The notes: generated by a model from the letters alone, not told the origin. 64,000 nucleotides of DNA from Bedellia somnulentella (GCA_963576735.1 OY755178.1:10478001-10542000); one strand, 5' to 3'. Counted from the stretch's first letter, positions 10,471 to 20,815 are shown. A program made the numbers and translations.

Positions 10471-10489
10471 TTCTAAATTAATTGAGAAG

Positions 10490-10555
10490 CAAAAAAGATT
10501 TATCTGCATCTTCTCTGCCTACCCCAATGGGAACAATAGGCGTGAATATAAGTAA
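10490..10555 (+). repeat. LINE-X 3' terminal fragment
   Basis: Contains the LINE-X hairpin and tail only: ctctgcctaccccaatggga, then aataggcgtgaatataagta. Confidence 0.6.
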
Positions 10556-10727
10556 CAAAGTTCTCTACAGTACAACTCAACTATATTTATGTTTACTACT
10601 AGACTAAAAATTTTTTCATTAATAAAAATGCTTATTGTGTGATGGCATTTATAATAAAAGATAACCTAAAAACACATAGTTTCAAGTGCTTTCTTACCTT
10701 TATTTAAGGATTACTACTACCATCATA

Positions 10728-11030
10728 GTTCAGTAGTTAGAACATGCGCTTATCATGCAGAGAGACGTGTCGGTTTGATCGCCAAGGCGGGCCTACACCA
10801 ATGTGTATTTTCTAAAGTTATATGAGTGCTTACTTTATTTTGGTTGTTATTGGTGAGGGAAAACATCGTGAGGAAACCCACATGTTGCCTAGGTTGTTTT
10901 TAGTCATGTGACAATATTCGTATAAAACGGCGATAGGACTGCCCTCATCACGTGAGTGTACAGATCAAACAAAACCTGGGTACTCTAAACACCAAGTGAC
11001 AATGTCAGAAGTGCCTCAGCCAGTTGACTT
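10728..11030 (+). repeat. S2 SINE
   Basis: tRNA-like head with A-box-like atagttcagtagttagaaca and decayed B box, then ggtgagggaaaacatcgtga, gacaatattcgtataaaacg and caccaagtgacaatgtcaga. The 3' hairpin is degraded. Confidence 0.7.
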
Positions 11031-11690
11031 AAAATTATTACTATTATAATTAGTAAACGAGTCCTGCTAAAGTACAAGTTGGTTTTTAAAATCAAGATTT
11101 ACGTATTTGTTATCAGAATATGATTAAACTAATACATACGATTATAGACGATAACTATTGAAAAAGACAAAAACAATACGAATGTTTCGAATGAGGAGAT
11201 TTAATTTTAAATCACCTCTTTCAAAAGCGAAAGACTTAAAATGTTTGTTAATAAAAAACGAAATATATGAGTGCTTAACTCCATAGTTTAAAATAACAAA
11301 GCTGTTTTTACAAATAGCCAAATAAAAGGCAGAATATATATTAATTGTTCCATGAATCACATTGCGAACACTTGTTCGAGTTTAAATTGCAGGCATAGAT
11401 CAAGGAGACGTCACGTGACATCAGTGAAACACATTGTTACGTCAATTAGCGCAGATGTATGTAACGTTTATGGACGTTCCGTGATTTACTTGCGATACTT
11501 GACAAATAAACCTGAGTTTGGGTGCCCTTCCAGTCTTATTTGCTTCACATGGTTAAATATCCTAAATTGCATCGGGATCATAAAAAACTTAGTGTTGAAA
11601 GGAAATACATTGTAAGATATACATTATTTATTTTCATGTTCAAAATTATTTCGTGTTCGATAGTCCATTTATTGAGGAAGGTTATAAGCT
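11030..11690. other. No recognisable element; short open frames
   Basis: Several frames of 60-90 codons overlap here on both strands. The stretch 11375-11520 is less AT-rich (caaggagacgtcacgtgaca), but no family, splice pattern or repeat was recognised. Confidence 0.35.
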
Positions 11691-11696
11691 ATATAT

Positions 11697-12185
11697 CATC
11701 ACGTTGCAACTAATAGGAGCAAACTATCAGCGAAAAATGTTGCAAGAACGGGGATAATTATTCATACTTTAAGGTTTCCGTTGCGTGCGGTGCGTAAACG
11801 GTTTAAGTTACCAAAAAATATGTATTAAATAATTATTTCTCTTTAAATGAGTTAAAAAATTGACCGTGACAGTATATGTCAACCTTTTAAGATTGACTCA
11901 CAATAACCATTTTTATGGTAAACATATTTGGTCGAAAAAATGCATTATTGCCAATTATATGCCATAATGTTTTATCAACATAATATTAATCCTTATCCAA
12001 TTAAATATGTTGTTGATTAAGAGTATTTAATTGTGAACAAAAATTTTCCTTGACATCACTTAATTCAAATTAAGTAATTAAGAAGATAATACAATTTAAA
12101 ATTACTCCGTAACAAACTTGACACGCGTGCATGAAGCGTAAGACAAGACGCTGCGCTGGCCGGCGAGTCAGGTCACCCGCGCGAG
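11697..12185 (+). repeat. Long dispersed repeat, copy 1 (inverted mate near 62 kb)
   Basis: About 490 bp matches, in reverse complement, the segment at about 61635-62135. Shared blocks include cagcgaaaaatgttgc, ggggataattattcat, gattgactcacaataacc-like, tgcattattgccaatta-like and the GC-rich end gacgctgcgctggccggcga. No coding frame spans it, so it looks like a non-autonomous element or a diverged duplication. Confidence 0.7.
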
Positions 12186-12439
12186 AAGCTTATGTTTAAG
12201 CCTTATATGTGAAAGTTTAGATGTTTGGATGTTTGTGTTTTTGTAGCAAATTGAAGCCTTATTCACAGAACAATTTTTTTTTTTTATCGTCGTGCCCGAT
12301 GCGTACTCAAGAAAAGTGTAAATAAGCTTTATATGATTATCATGAAAAAATATCCCATACATTTATGTTAATAAAAACAGGTGTGCTTGTAAAAGTTTAT
12401 TATATTTTTTTACTTTATTTCTCTATAGTTTTTAACTCA

Positions 12440-12735
12440 AACGTTCACGCCATATATCCCCGAAGGTGTTGGCAGAGGTACTAACACTTCTGAACATCAC
12501 ATGACATTATCACCTGGTGTTCAGAGTACCCACGTTTATGCCTGGACAGTGCACTCACGTGATAGTTTTGTATAAATACACTGTCACATGACTAAGTCCA
12601 ACTTAGCCAATGTGGTTTCCTCACGATGTTTTTCCTTACCGTTACCAACCGTTAGTAAAAACAAATTGGTGTTGGCCCGACCCAGGATTTGAACCCACGC
12701 ATGTCTGCATCCTAGGCTGTGTTCTACTTATTTAG
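12440..12735 (-). repeat. S2 SINE with long internal body
   Basis: Begins with the 3' hairpin complement acgttcacgccatatatccc then cgaaggtgttggcagaggta, and ends at the tRNA head (gacccaggatttgaacccac). The inferred transcript runs right to left. Confidence 0.75.
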
Positions 12736-12855
12736 CGGTTGTTATACTGTATAGCTAATATTGAGTACTAATAAGTTTATATCAATGATCTTATAGTATT
12801 TCCATTTTGGTGCAGCGTTTAAATAAATTTCTTTTTGTTAATTAACGTGATCCAC
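12665..12855. repeat. Dispersed repeat shared with 22670-22835
   Basis: From the S2 B-box outward, the sequence continues into cggttgttatactg, gagtact, aatgatctta and gcgtttaaataaatttcttt. All of these recur in order at 22670-22835. Confidence 0.65.
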
Positions 12856-12928
12856 TTCCAATGATCATCAAAATTTACAATAACCTACCGAAACAATTGA
12901 AAAATGAACAAAAAGTAAACATATTATA

Positions 12929-13545
12929 TACAGGGTGATTTCGGGGTCGTGATCCCAACCATTTTTTTCTGACTTAGTAAATGATTGCGATGCTACCTGT
13001 ATTTATTTTAATTGAAACAAAGATGATTCGTTATTACTATTGATACTTATTTTTATTTACTGACTCTAAATGCGTGGTCACCCTACTTTTTATATTACAC
13101 CTTTTTAGAAAACAAACTCTTTGTTAGAATACTTAATAATTTATGAGTAATAATTTGACAACACGTCAAAGTCAATAAACAATAACAATCAATAATAACG
13201 ATACAAACGATACGATTTAAAATAAAATAAATTAATTATGCCTGCGCCGTACCTATTTTCTAATATCGAGCGATCAGATATGGTTATGTTTTACTATCAA
13301 ACATACAACACTACCAGAGCAAGTGAGATGTTTCATGCAACTACTGCAACGATTGTTAAGTCCATGCACTTGACAAAAAAATTCTTGGGAAATAGTAGGG
13401 TGACCATGATCTCGAATAGTCGCAGTTTTTTTTTGTAAACTTAAATAAGTCGCTGGTGTACTATTAGTCCCACCCTATCGTGATGCTTAGGAGAAAGTAA
13501 GTTAAACGCTTCTTTCTTGGTCCACGACCCCGTAATCATCCTGTA
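12929..13545 (+). mobile_element. Deleted TA-flanked DNA transposon with HTH remnant
   Basis: About 25-bp terminal inverted repeats: left TACAGGGTGATTTCGGGGTC (from 12929), right complement GACCCCGTAATCATCCTGTA (ending 13545), flanked by TATA. Inside, 13238-13438 encodes MPAPYLFSNIERSDMVMFYY and onward, resembling the helix-turn-helix N-terminus of Tc1/mariner-type (DUF4817-like) transposases, from memory. The DDE catalytic part is absent, so this is an internally deleted, non-autonomous copy. Confidence 0.65.
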
Positions 13546-14332
13546 TATAAAAAAAAAACTAAATAATGTATATATAACTTAACAGAATATTTTGATAATA
13601 ATAATATATAGCTACATACCGCCCAGTGAAACGCTAAAATTTATCTTAAGGTGCCGTTAGTCCAGCGAACAGAGTTTTTGAAACTTTATTATGCGTATGT
13701 TTATAATAATATGGTTTTGAAAAAAATATATCGAAATCTTGAGACGTTTCTGCAGTGAAATTGGCGATTCGAAACATGATTAATACATTTTCGCTCGATA
13801 GAAAAAAATCGCCAACATACCTCTAATTACACTCTTTAAAATGGTTTCATATTTTATTTATTTTACCTACTTATATATAACTTGCATCATAATTTGAGCA
13901 TTTGTATTTCTAATAATAATTGGCGATTAGTTTTCTTTTTTAATAAATTCAATAAAACAAATATTTTAAAAACATCGATATTCGCAGTCCTACTCGTGCC
14001 CGAGAGCTGCTCGCCGCCTGCTCAGTGCTCGGCGAGAATGTCCTATGTCGCGCGCGCCTTGTGTCACATATCTTACAACTTACGCGCGTGCGGCGCCGTT
14101 AGTGTGCGAGTTACCTATCTGTATACGATGCGCGTCAATGTAGGCGTGAGAGTGACCGTGCGTACGGTTAGCATTAGCGAATATAAAAGAATTCATTCAA
14201 TTCATAGATTGCACACATTTTTTTATTTTATTGTTTAATTTATTAGGAATGGGAAAAAGTACAAAACCGTTAAAGTAACTTCTAATTTTAATTAATAATA
14301 TTAAATAGTTACAGGTGTAAACTGAAAATTAT

Positions 14333-14535
14333 ATACATACATATACTCACGGCTATAAATCCCTTAACGGGATAGCCAGAGCTTTGGAATGAGAAATTCC
14401 TCAGGCACTTTTGGAAGTTGATTTGGGAAAAGATGGTAATAATAAATGATTTCGGTGACCCTATACTCTAAGTCGCTTCTTAGGATCACGGGTAGAAATG
14501 GGGTAGTGTTATTCTAAGCCGACACGACACGGCAA
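14333..14535 (-). mobile_element. S1 SINE nested in the TTAA element
   Basis: From atacatatactcacggctat to aagccgacacgacacggca, with an AAAATTAT duplication (about 14325-14332 and 14536-14543). The middle is shortened. Confidence 0.75.
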
Positions 14536-14662
14536 AAATTATGAAATTAAACTGTAATAATTTTGTATAAACTGACAGGGGTAGACAAATCTATCCTATC
14601 ATTACATTTTATATTGTAAACGGCCATGGTAGAAACTGTTTTTGAAATTGATAATGATAACC

Positions 14663-14828
14663 TAGGGTAAGCGATACAGTTTTCGTCACCCTGACTGTTA
14701 TAGCCACTTGTAAATAGTTTAGCAAGAAAATGTGAATAGTCATAAAAAAATGTCCCAACCCATACCATAGAAAATATTCTCGAGTGGCTAAAACTGTCGA
14801 GTTGACAAAAATTGTATTGCTTACCCTA
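14663..14828. mobile_element. TA-flanked MITE nested in the TTAA element
   Basis: 166 bp with imperfect terminal inverted repeats: TAGGGTAAGCGATACAGTTT on the left; the right complement reads TAGGGTAAGCAATACAATTT. TA at each end fits a Tc1/mariner-type target duplication. The interior has no coding frame of its own. Confidence 0.68.
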
Positions 14829-15036
14829 CTGTATGTTTTTAAAACGCGCGCACTGCGTCGCGTCGGGAAGACGGCGGCCGCTCGATCGGCGCGCAAGCGC
14901 TTCCTCGCGCCCGCGGGGGCAGCACCCCCTAAGATGATATTTTTCGCTGAACCAACGGCACCTTAAAAAAACTACTAAACACAACATTTTATAAAGAAAC
15001 GAACGCAATATTCATAAACTCCCAATGTTTTTGCAG

Positions 15037-15090
15037 GAAATCAAGAACAGACTAATGGCAATGACGCGTATTATAGCCCGGTGTTCCTAA
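15037..15090 (+). CDS. Candidate terminal mini-exon (unverified)
   Basis: A good acceptor (cccaatgtttttgcag) is followed by 18 codons, EIKNRLMAMTRIIARCS, and TAA. The peptide is helical and basic and codon choice looks coding. No upstream partner exon was found in the window and no poly(A) signal is close, so it may be chance. Confidence 0.22.
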   Translation, partial: EIKNRLMAMTRIIARCS

Positions 15091-15550
15091 TTACTCGCAG
15101 CGAGCGAGATGAGTTCATTAATTATTGTTGTGCCCGCACTACCGCAGGGAAGGCCGCTTGACAAATTGGTTACACTTAAACAGTGATTAATTGTCACTTC
15201 TTTTATATTTATCTGAAGAAAGATTTGTAGGTGTATAAATCTTCTGTTTTTGTTTTGTCGCGATAATGATTGTCATAAAATGGTCAGGGTCGGTGATAAT
15301 GATAATTGTGAAGGTTTTGTTGGAAATTGGGGTGGGGTGTTTTGTTATTTTTGTCAATTGAATGAAGATTTGGGAGTGGATGTTGAACAGAGCAAATTAG
15401 AAAATATGAGGTCGGGATCAATTAAGAGCAAGGAAAAAAAACAAGAATAAATAATACGGTAAGAGCCTTCGGACTTATTAAGAACATGAATGAATGGCAA
15501 TGTATGTTTTCTAAATTATAATAGTTTGCCTATCGAAATACCTAAAGAAA
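15090..15550. other. No recognisable feature; one short open frame
   Basis: Contains an open frame of 66 codons (15250-15450) with an acidic, Asp/Asn-rich start and a Lys-rich end; no domain or homolog recognised. Confidence 0.35.
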
Positions 15551-15690
15551 TAAAACAGAGCAGGCATCCGAAGCGAGTAGATTAAAAAATTTGGTATGAA
15601 AGAACGGATGAATAAAGGAGTAAATGAACCTCGAGATGTTTACCAGGTTCAAACAAAACGAGGATTGGTGGTGTCTGCCTTAAAAAGTAC
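15550..15690 (+). repeat. LINE-X RT C-terminal remnant
   Basis: Decayed translation AGIRSE..GMKERMNKGVNEPR followed by DVYQVQTKRGLVVSA follows the order of the LINE-X C-terminus. Confidence 0.55.
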
Positions 15691-16088
15691 CTCAAACATT
15701 ATCAAATAACCGCTTGGTACACTAGGATTCCAACCTACTTGACTGAAATTAAATCATTATGAAAATTAATCCATCTTTTTATCAGAAAGCATGAAACCTT
15801 GTATGCTAAGGATTAAACCTCACTTAAAACATAACATTATACCGATAGTAAAACTATTAATATCGATGCTGTTCAATATAAATTGAGAAAATACTCATAT
15901 GGCTATTAAAACTGCGTTTCCAAACGGAGTCATGGCTTTCACCGCCAGTTTCGTTTATAGCATAGCCGCGGCATTTGCTAATATGACCGGGGTAACATAA
16001 CAACTCAGCTGCATTTAATACACTTTCAGTCCAGTATGCTGACCACCAGTTATTTAACAGCGAACTATATATTATTCACAATACAATA

Positions 16089-16304
16089 GGTGTAGTGCCG
16101 GTTTAGAATGTCGCTACCCCTTTCTACCCACGGGTGTCGTAAGAGGCGACTAAGGGTATTGGGGCTATTTATTGGATATTTGAGCGATGCGGTTGGAGAC
16201 CCATCACCATAAACCTTTATTTTACCGCCTTTTCCCCACTCAACTTCCAAAAAAGGCTGAGGAATTTATAATTCCTTGGCTCTGGCTTCCTCTTCTAGGG
16301 AATT
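16089..16304 (+). repeat. S1 SINE, tail lost at a palindromic junction
   Basis: Runs from gtgtagtgccggtttagaat to cttctagggaatt. The normal end (tatagccgtgag and TATG tail) is absent and is replaced by an inverted copy of its own last 15 bases, then LINE sequence. Confidence 0.72.
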
Positions 16305-16317
16305 CCCTAGAAGAGGA
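16288..16317. repeat. Perfect 30-bp palindrome at SINE/LINE junction
   Basis: TCCTCTTCTAGGGAA followed by its exact reverse complement. The left half belongs to S1, the right half leads into the LINE; the block agaagaggatt then repeats directly. Confidence 0.85.
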
Positions 16318-16324
16318 TTAATAG

Positions 16325-17565
16325 AAGAGGATTGTAAGCAGCCTTCTGAATCACTCGTCTTGCTTGATACCGATTACCATGAGGTAGAACAGGTCATTGA
16401 CTCCCTGAAGACGGACTGTGCTGTGGGTTGGGATAATATATCATCGGCAATCATCAAACAATATAAAAATATTATGATTCCTTCCCTTACCCACATATTT
16501 AACCTCTGTCTGCGAAATGGTGTGTTTCTAGATTACCTGAAGAGGGCTGTAGTCCACCCCATCTTTAAGTCGGGTGATCGATGTAATGTCAACAATTACC
16601 GCTCCATCTCCGTCCTGCCTGCGCTGTCAAAAATATTTGAACGCCTCATAAACTCCCGTCTGACCAGCTTTCTTGAAGAGAAAAAGATTCTATCCAAAAA
16701 CCAATTTGGATTTCGACGCGGGCGGTGCACAGCAGATGCAGTCCACAAACTTACCGATGATATTGTTATGGGTTTGGATAGGAGAAAGAAAATACTGGCA
16801 ATATTTTTGGACTTAGCAAAGGCGTTTGACACTACATCGATTCCAAAACTCCTAACGAAGATGGAAGCTTTGGGTATTCGCGGTGTGCAGCTCGCCCTCT
16901 TCAGGAGCTATCTATCTAACCGTTCCCAGTATGTTGTTATAGACAGTGAAACCAGCTCTGAACAACCCATAAGTTATGGTGTGCCTCAGGGCAGCATTCT
17001 GGGACCAATTCTGTTTCTTCTGTACATAAATGATTTATGCAGCCTCGATGTGGTAAACGGCAAAATAACTTATTTTGCAGACGACACTGTTCTTACATTC
17101 TCAGCTGACACATGGCACAGTGCGTATGCTCACGCTCAGCGTGGTTTTAATATAGTGTCAGCTTGGTTGGCAGATAACCAACTTTGTCTAAACCCGTCCA
17201 AAACCCAGTACATTACTTTTTCGATAACAAACAAAACCCAACCCCCAGCTAACACATTTTCACTCCACACTAATTGTCCACATACCGAATTTCCCAAATC
17301 CTGCTCCTGTCCTACTATAGAAAACGTCAAGATAGTTAAGTACTTAGGAATTAAAATTGACTATAAACTTTCCTTCTCCGATCACGTAGCTAATCTTGCA
17401 ACTAGACTCAGAAAACTATTTTATATTTTCAGCAAGCTTCGCCGCGTCTCAGACAAAAGACTATTATTAAGTGTATATTTGGCGCTTTGTCAGTCACTAC
17501 TAATAAACTGCATTACTACATGCATGCATGATGCATTATTATTATTATTATTAATTAAAAAATAA
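16325..17565 (+). pseudogene. Jockey-like non-LTR reverse transcriptase, truncated
   Basis: An uninterrupted frame of about 410 codons (reported open from 16276, but the first codons are S1-derived). RT motifs appear in order: DNISSAIIK, FKSGDRCNVNNYRSISVLP, KNQFGFRRGRCT, ILAIFLDLAKAFD (catalytic Asp), YGVPQGSILGPILF, and YFADDTVL (catalytic Asp pair, near 17083), then KYLGIKIDYKLSFSDHV. The endonuclease domain expected upstream is missing, and the thumb and C-terminal region is cut after SVYLALCQSLL, where sequence jumps to an (ATT)n run and LINE-like 3' end. Two-sided deletion makes it inactive, yet the RT core has no stop, implying a young insertion. Confidence 0.85.
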
Positions 17566-17630
17566 ATTCCAGGCTGTAAAGGAAACATTACGCTTTGTAA
17601 CTTATGGATTCTCATTCATTCATTCATTTC
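17537..17630. repeat. (ATT)n and (ATTC)n simple repeats at LINE end
   Basis: (ATT)n at 17537-17555 and ctcattcattcattcatttc near 17611-17630 bracket the probable 3' end of the RT element. Confidence 0.6.
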
Positions 17631-17632
17631 CT

Positions 17633-17858
17633 TATAGTGCTGGCTTGGAATGTTACTACCCCTTTCTATCCATGGGTGTCGTAAGAGGCGACTAAGATTA
17701 TGGATATAAAACTATTAATTTAACGATACTTTATTTCTGTCACCTTGTCCCCAATCAACTTCCAAATGTGGCTGAGGATGTTCAAGCTCTGAAGCTTTGA
17801 CTTCCCCTTTTTGGGATTTACGGCGATGAGTAACAATAAGTATTATATATGTATGTAT
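17633..17858 (+). repeat. S1 SINE
   Basis: From atagtgctggcttggaatgt to gggatttacggcgatgagta with a disrupted tail ending gtatgtat. It is followed at once by an S2 copy. Confidence 0.75.
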
Positions 17859-17879
17859 TTATTCTCTACACAACACAAC

Positions 17880-18239
17880 AACCGTGATAGCCCAGTGGGT
17901 AGAACACTCGGTTATCGTGCAAACGACTAGTGTTCAAATCCTGGGTCGGGCCTACACCAATTTGTCTTTTCTAAAGACATATGTGTGGTTAATTTATCAT
18001 GGTGAGGGAAAACATCGTGAGGAAACCCACATGGCTGAGTTGTACTTAGTCATGTGACAGTGTATTCGTAAAAAACGGCGATAGGCCTGCCCCCTATCAC
18101 GTGAGTACACTGTCCATGTAAAACGTGGGTACTCTGAACACCGGGTGACAAAGTCACGTGATGTTCAGAAGTATTTGTACCTCTGCCAACCCCTTCGGGG
18201 ATATTCGGCGTGAACGTTTATGTTATTTATGTTATGTTA
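17880..18239 (+). mobile_element. S2 SINE, full length
   Basis: This is the reference S2 copy. The head accgtgatagcccagtgggt, then agaacactcggttatcgtgc, has a good A box, and gtgttcaaatcctgggtcgg a B box, so it is tRNA-derived. The body carries gacatatgtgtggttaattt, ggaaacccacatggctgagt and ggcgataggcctgcccccta. The 3' end is ctctgccaaccccttcgggg, atattcggcgtgaacg and a (TTATG)n tail. TGTATTTATTCTC occurs at 17854-17866 and 18240-18252 as target duplication, with further similarity beyond it. Confidence 0.85.
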
Positions 18240-18252
18240 TGTATTTATTCTC

Positions 18253-19300
18253 ATTCAAAACACAACTCTGCATATACATTATTTTATCATTCCTGTATTA
18301 TTTCCACTTATTTTCGACACACCACTTTGTCTCTGTCAGACTGTCATCACGTTTGGTTTTGTTTACAATGCCGGGGAGACTACGGCAGACGAATGAACTG
18401 TCACTTTTGAACAAAGGAATTATCAGATGTCCGTTTTTTGCATTTTCACGCGAATTTCTTATCTCGCGTGCGGCTTTTTTCCTTTTGAGATATGATCTTA
18501 CAGAACTGTGAGATAGTAAATTCAATTGCGGTTAATACTTAGATAATATTTATGTTACACGAAGGAGGCAAATACACATATTCCTTGATGTGTTATTTAC
18601 ATTACGTTGTCACATATAAGTCTGACGAAGGTGTCTTAAAAAATATCAAAAAATCGCCAATTGATGAGATATCCAGATTTATTTATTTACACAAGGAAAA
18701 CAAACAGCTGTGATACTTAAAATAAGGATACACTTTTAACATACATAAGCCTAATAGTTTTCACCAATAAAAATATGGAATCTTAGTCCTTCTCACATTT
18801 GACAGTAAAATTAAATGTTAACAAGGTGTTACTTATAAATGTAAAAATAAATATAACAATAAAATAAACATAAACATACTCACTCAAACATATATATGTT
18901 ATTATTTATACAATATTGCTTAATATACAATACAAATATGTCATTACATAAATTATCATATTTTCTCAGCATCAAAAAAAGATTTCGCTGCCATTATCTT
19001 AATCGCTGAATTAATGTTAAATAAGTCCAAATTCAGATTTATGTGATTTGTCATGACATTTCTTAGTAATTCGGCTATTTCCCAAATGTTTCATAATACC
19101 AATAGACTTCGCTGTCTATCTTTCCGTCGGTAGGCTGTATTTCAAGAACCGTGATAGTTCTACAGATAAACTTATTACAAATTATTTGTTTTTATGTACC
19201 TATTATTATAGTCATATTGAATTTGTCATTTCAATCATGACATTTAACATTTTAAAAGAGTTGAAATGAATGCACTTGATAAGATGACTCATATGAAAAA
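18253..19300. other. No element recognised; one unplaced open frame
   Basis: A frame starting ATG at 18368 (MPGRLRQTNELSLLNKGIIR..) runs to 18511 in a less AT-rich patch; no homolog recognised. From about 18530 onward the sequence is AT-rich with nothing seen. Confidence 0.35.
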
Positions 19301-19305
19301 TGTAG

Positions 19306-19500
19306 ATACATACATATACTCATGAAATAAGAAATTTCTCAGCCACTTTTGGAAGTTTTCCCACATTAATCAGAATCCAGTTGTTCAGAATCCACTTAAA
19401 CCGAATCGCCAAAAAATCATCTAAAAACCCCAATACTCTAAGTGCCTCTTACGGACACCAACCGGAAGAAATGGGGTAGAAAACCCGACACTACACAGCG
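19306..19500 (-). repeat. S1 SINE, degraded
   Basis: Tail agatacatacatatactcat is joined to gaaatttctcagccactttt with the hairpin deleted; it ends aacccgacactacacagcg. Confidence 0.68.
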
Positions 19501-20190
19501 AAAACTTCAACCAATATTAAAACTGCATATATAGTGAAAATGAACATACGTTCCCACACTATATACTGCAACAATTTTGCACAAAGCAATTGCTTCGTCA
19601 TATGAGTGCAAACAAAACCATCACAGCATACAAATTTAAAAGACAAATATTAGGTTTAGTCGGATCTAGTTTCAATAGCGGCGTAAAACTATACGTATTG
19701 TATTTTATTTCAAAAGTTTGCTTTTACAAAAGTTAATATCATGAAAATAAATTGATTTACACGGTAACAGATTTTGAGATCAGATCAGTTCGTGAAAGGA
19801 TATTAGAGATACTTATTGTTCTAATCATCTCGTAACATAACCTACTTTTTTGTATTTTCAAACTATATGGCAGGTTTGATTTATACAAACACCGTGTTAC
19901 ACGTTATACATACATAAGTCAGTTCAAACTATAAATATATAATAGATAGAATAATATATAGATAGAATAGATATAGAATATATAATAGTAGGTCAAAATA
20001 TAAATACGCATTTCATTTGTTGCCATTCCCACCTTATGTTTTAATAAGGTTTTTTTAATGAACATAATTTAACTTGGTAAAACCGAATGCTTTCTTTCTT
20101 AGAAAATTAAAATATCGAAAAATAAATTCCTCACAGCCCATATATATATATGTATACATGTCCCCACCAAGGGGCTCGAGCCTATCCTAA
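19500..20190. other. No recognisable feature
   Basis: AT-rich; a short gatagaataga/tatagaata repeat near 19945-19985 is the only pattern. Confidence 0.35.
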
Positions 20191-20194
20191 CCTT

Positions 20195-20376
20195 GTTAAA
20201 TTTGTTACCGGTAGGAGAAAACATCATGAAATCACGCCGTGGTTGGGTTGTACTTAGTAATGAAACAGTAAGTTGAAATAAAAACGTCGATATGACTACT
20301 TTAAAACTGAGCACTCTGATCTGAATACCGGGCGACCAAAATTTCGTTTTATGTTCAGATGTATGTTCGGATATGC
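20195..20376 (+). repeat. S2 SINE, old copy
   Basis: Diverged S2 middle: ccggtaggagaaaacatcat, ggttgggttgtacttagtaa and ctgaataccgggcgacc. Confidence 0.5.
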
Positions 20377-20575
20377 CGTATTGTGTGGGTATATATTGTC
20401 TCTACCCCTTTCTACGAGTGTGGTAAGAAGGGACTAGAGTATGGGACTTTGTTAAGTGGTTTTGGGCGATGCGGTTGGAGACCCATCACCAACGATACAT
20501 TATTACTAACATCTTTGCCCTTATTAACTTCCAAATGAGGCTGAGGAGTCTCTAGTTCTAAAGCTCTTCTTTACG
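20376..20575 (+). repeat. S1 SINE, 3' truncated
   Basis: Contains ctacccctttctacgagtgt, gcgatgcggttggagaccca and ccaaatgaggctgaggagtc; the hairpin and tail are missing. Confidence 0.68.
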
Positions 20576-20674
20576 TTTAGTTCAATCACAATTTATTAAA
20601 ACCTTTGGTTGCTAGATTTTATATTTTAGCATTGCATATATTGACCATAATGTTTTAAAGAGTTGGCTAATAGT

Positions 20675-20815
20675 TCCTCACCATAAAGGTTGACTGGAAG
20701 ATGCTTTAAGGCGATAAGTCCGCCTTTGTGTACATATACTGTTGTACCTATTCTGTACAATACTGTTTGTGTGTTGTTTTGTATGCAATAAAGTGTTTAA
20801 ATAATTAAATATATT
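20675..20815 (+). repeat. Probable non-LTR 3' UTR fragment
   Basis: The order tgactggaagatgctttaag, gcgataagtccgcctttgtg, tgtac and caataaagtgtttaaataa resembles a 3' UTR end common in insect LINEs; from memory, not checked. Confidence 0.45.

Larger units (their letters stand above)
13650..14962. mobile_element. TTAA-flanked DNA transposon, non-autonomous
   Basis: Flanked by TTAA at 13646-13649 and 14963-14966. The terminal inverted repeats match at 18 of 20 bases (left GGTGCCGTTAGTCCAGCGAA; right complement GGTGCCGTTGGTTCAGCGAA). TTAA duplication suggests piggyBac-type transposase. It holds two GC-rich patches (about 13998-14110 and 14848-14930), a nested S1 SINE and a nested TA-flanked MITE. 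No transposase frame is preserved. Confidence 0.72.

Noticed and set aside
13882..14238. 118-codon plus-strand gene
   Set aside because: Lies in the TTAA transposon across a GC-rich patch; no motif and no coding signal beyond openness.
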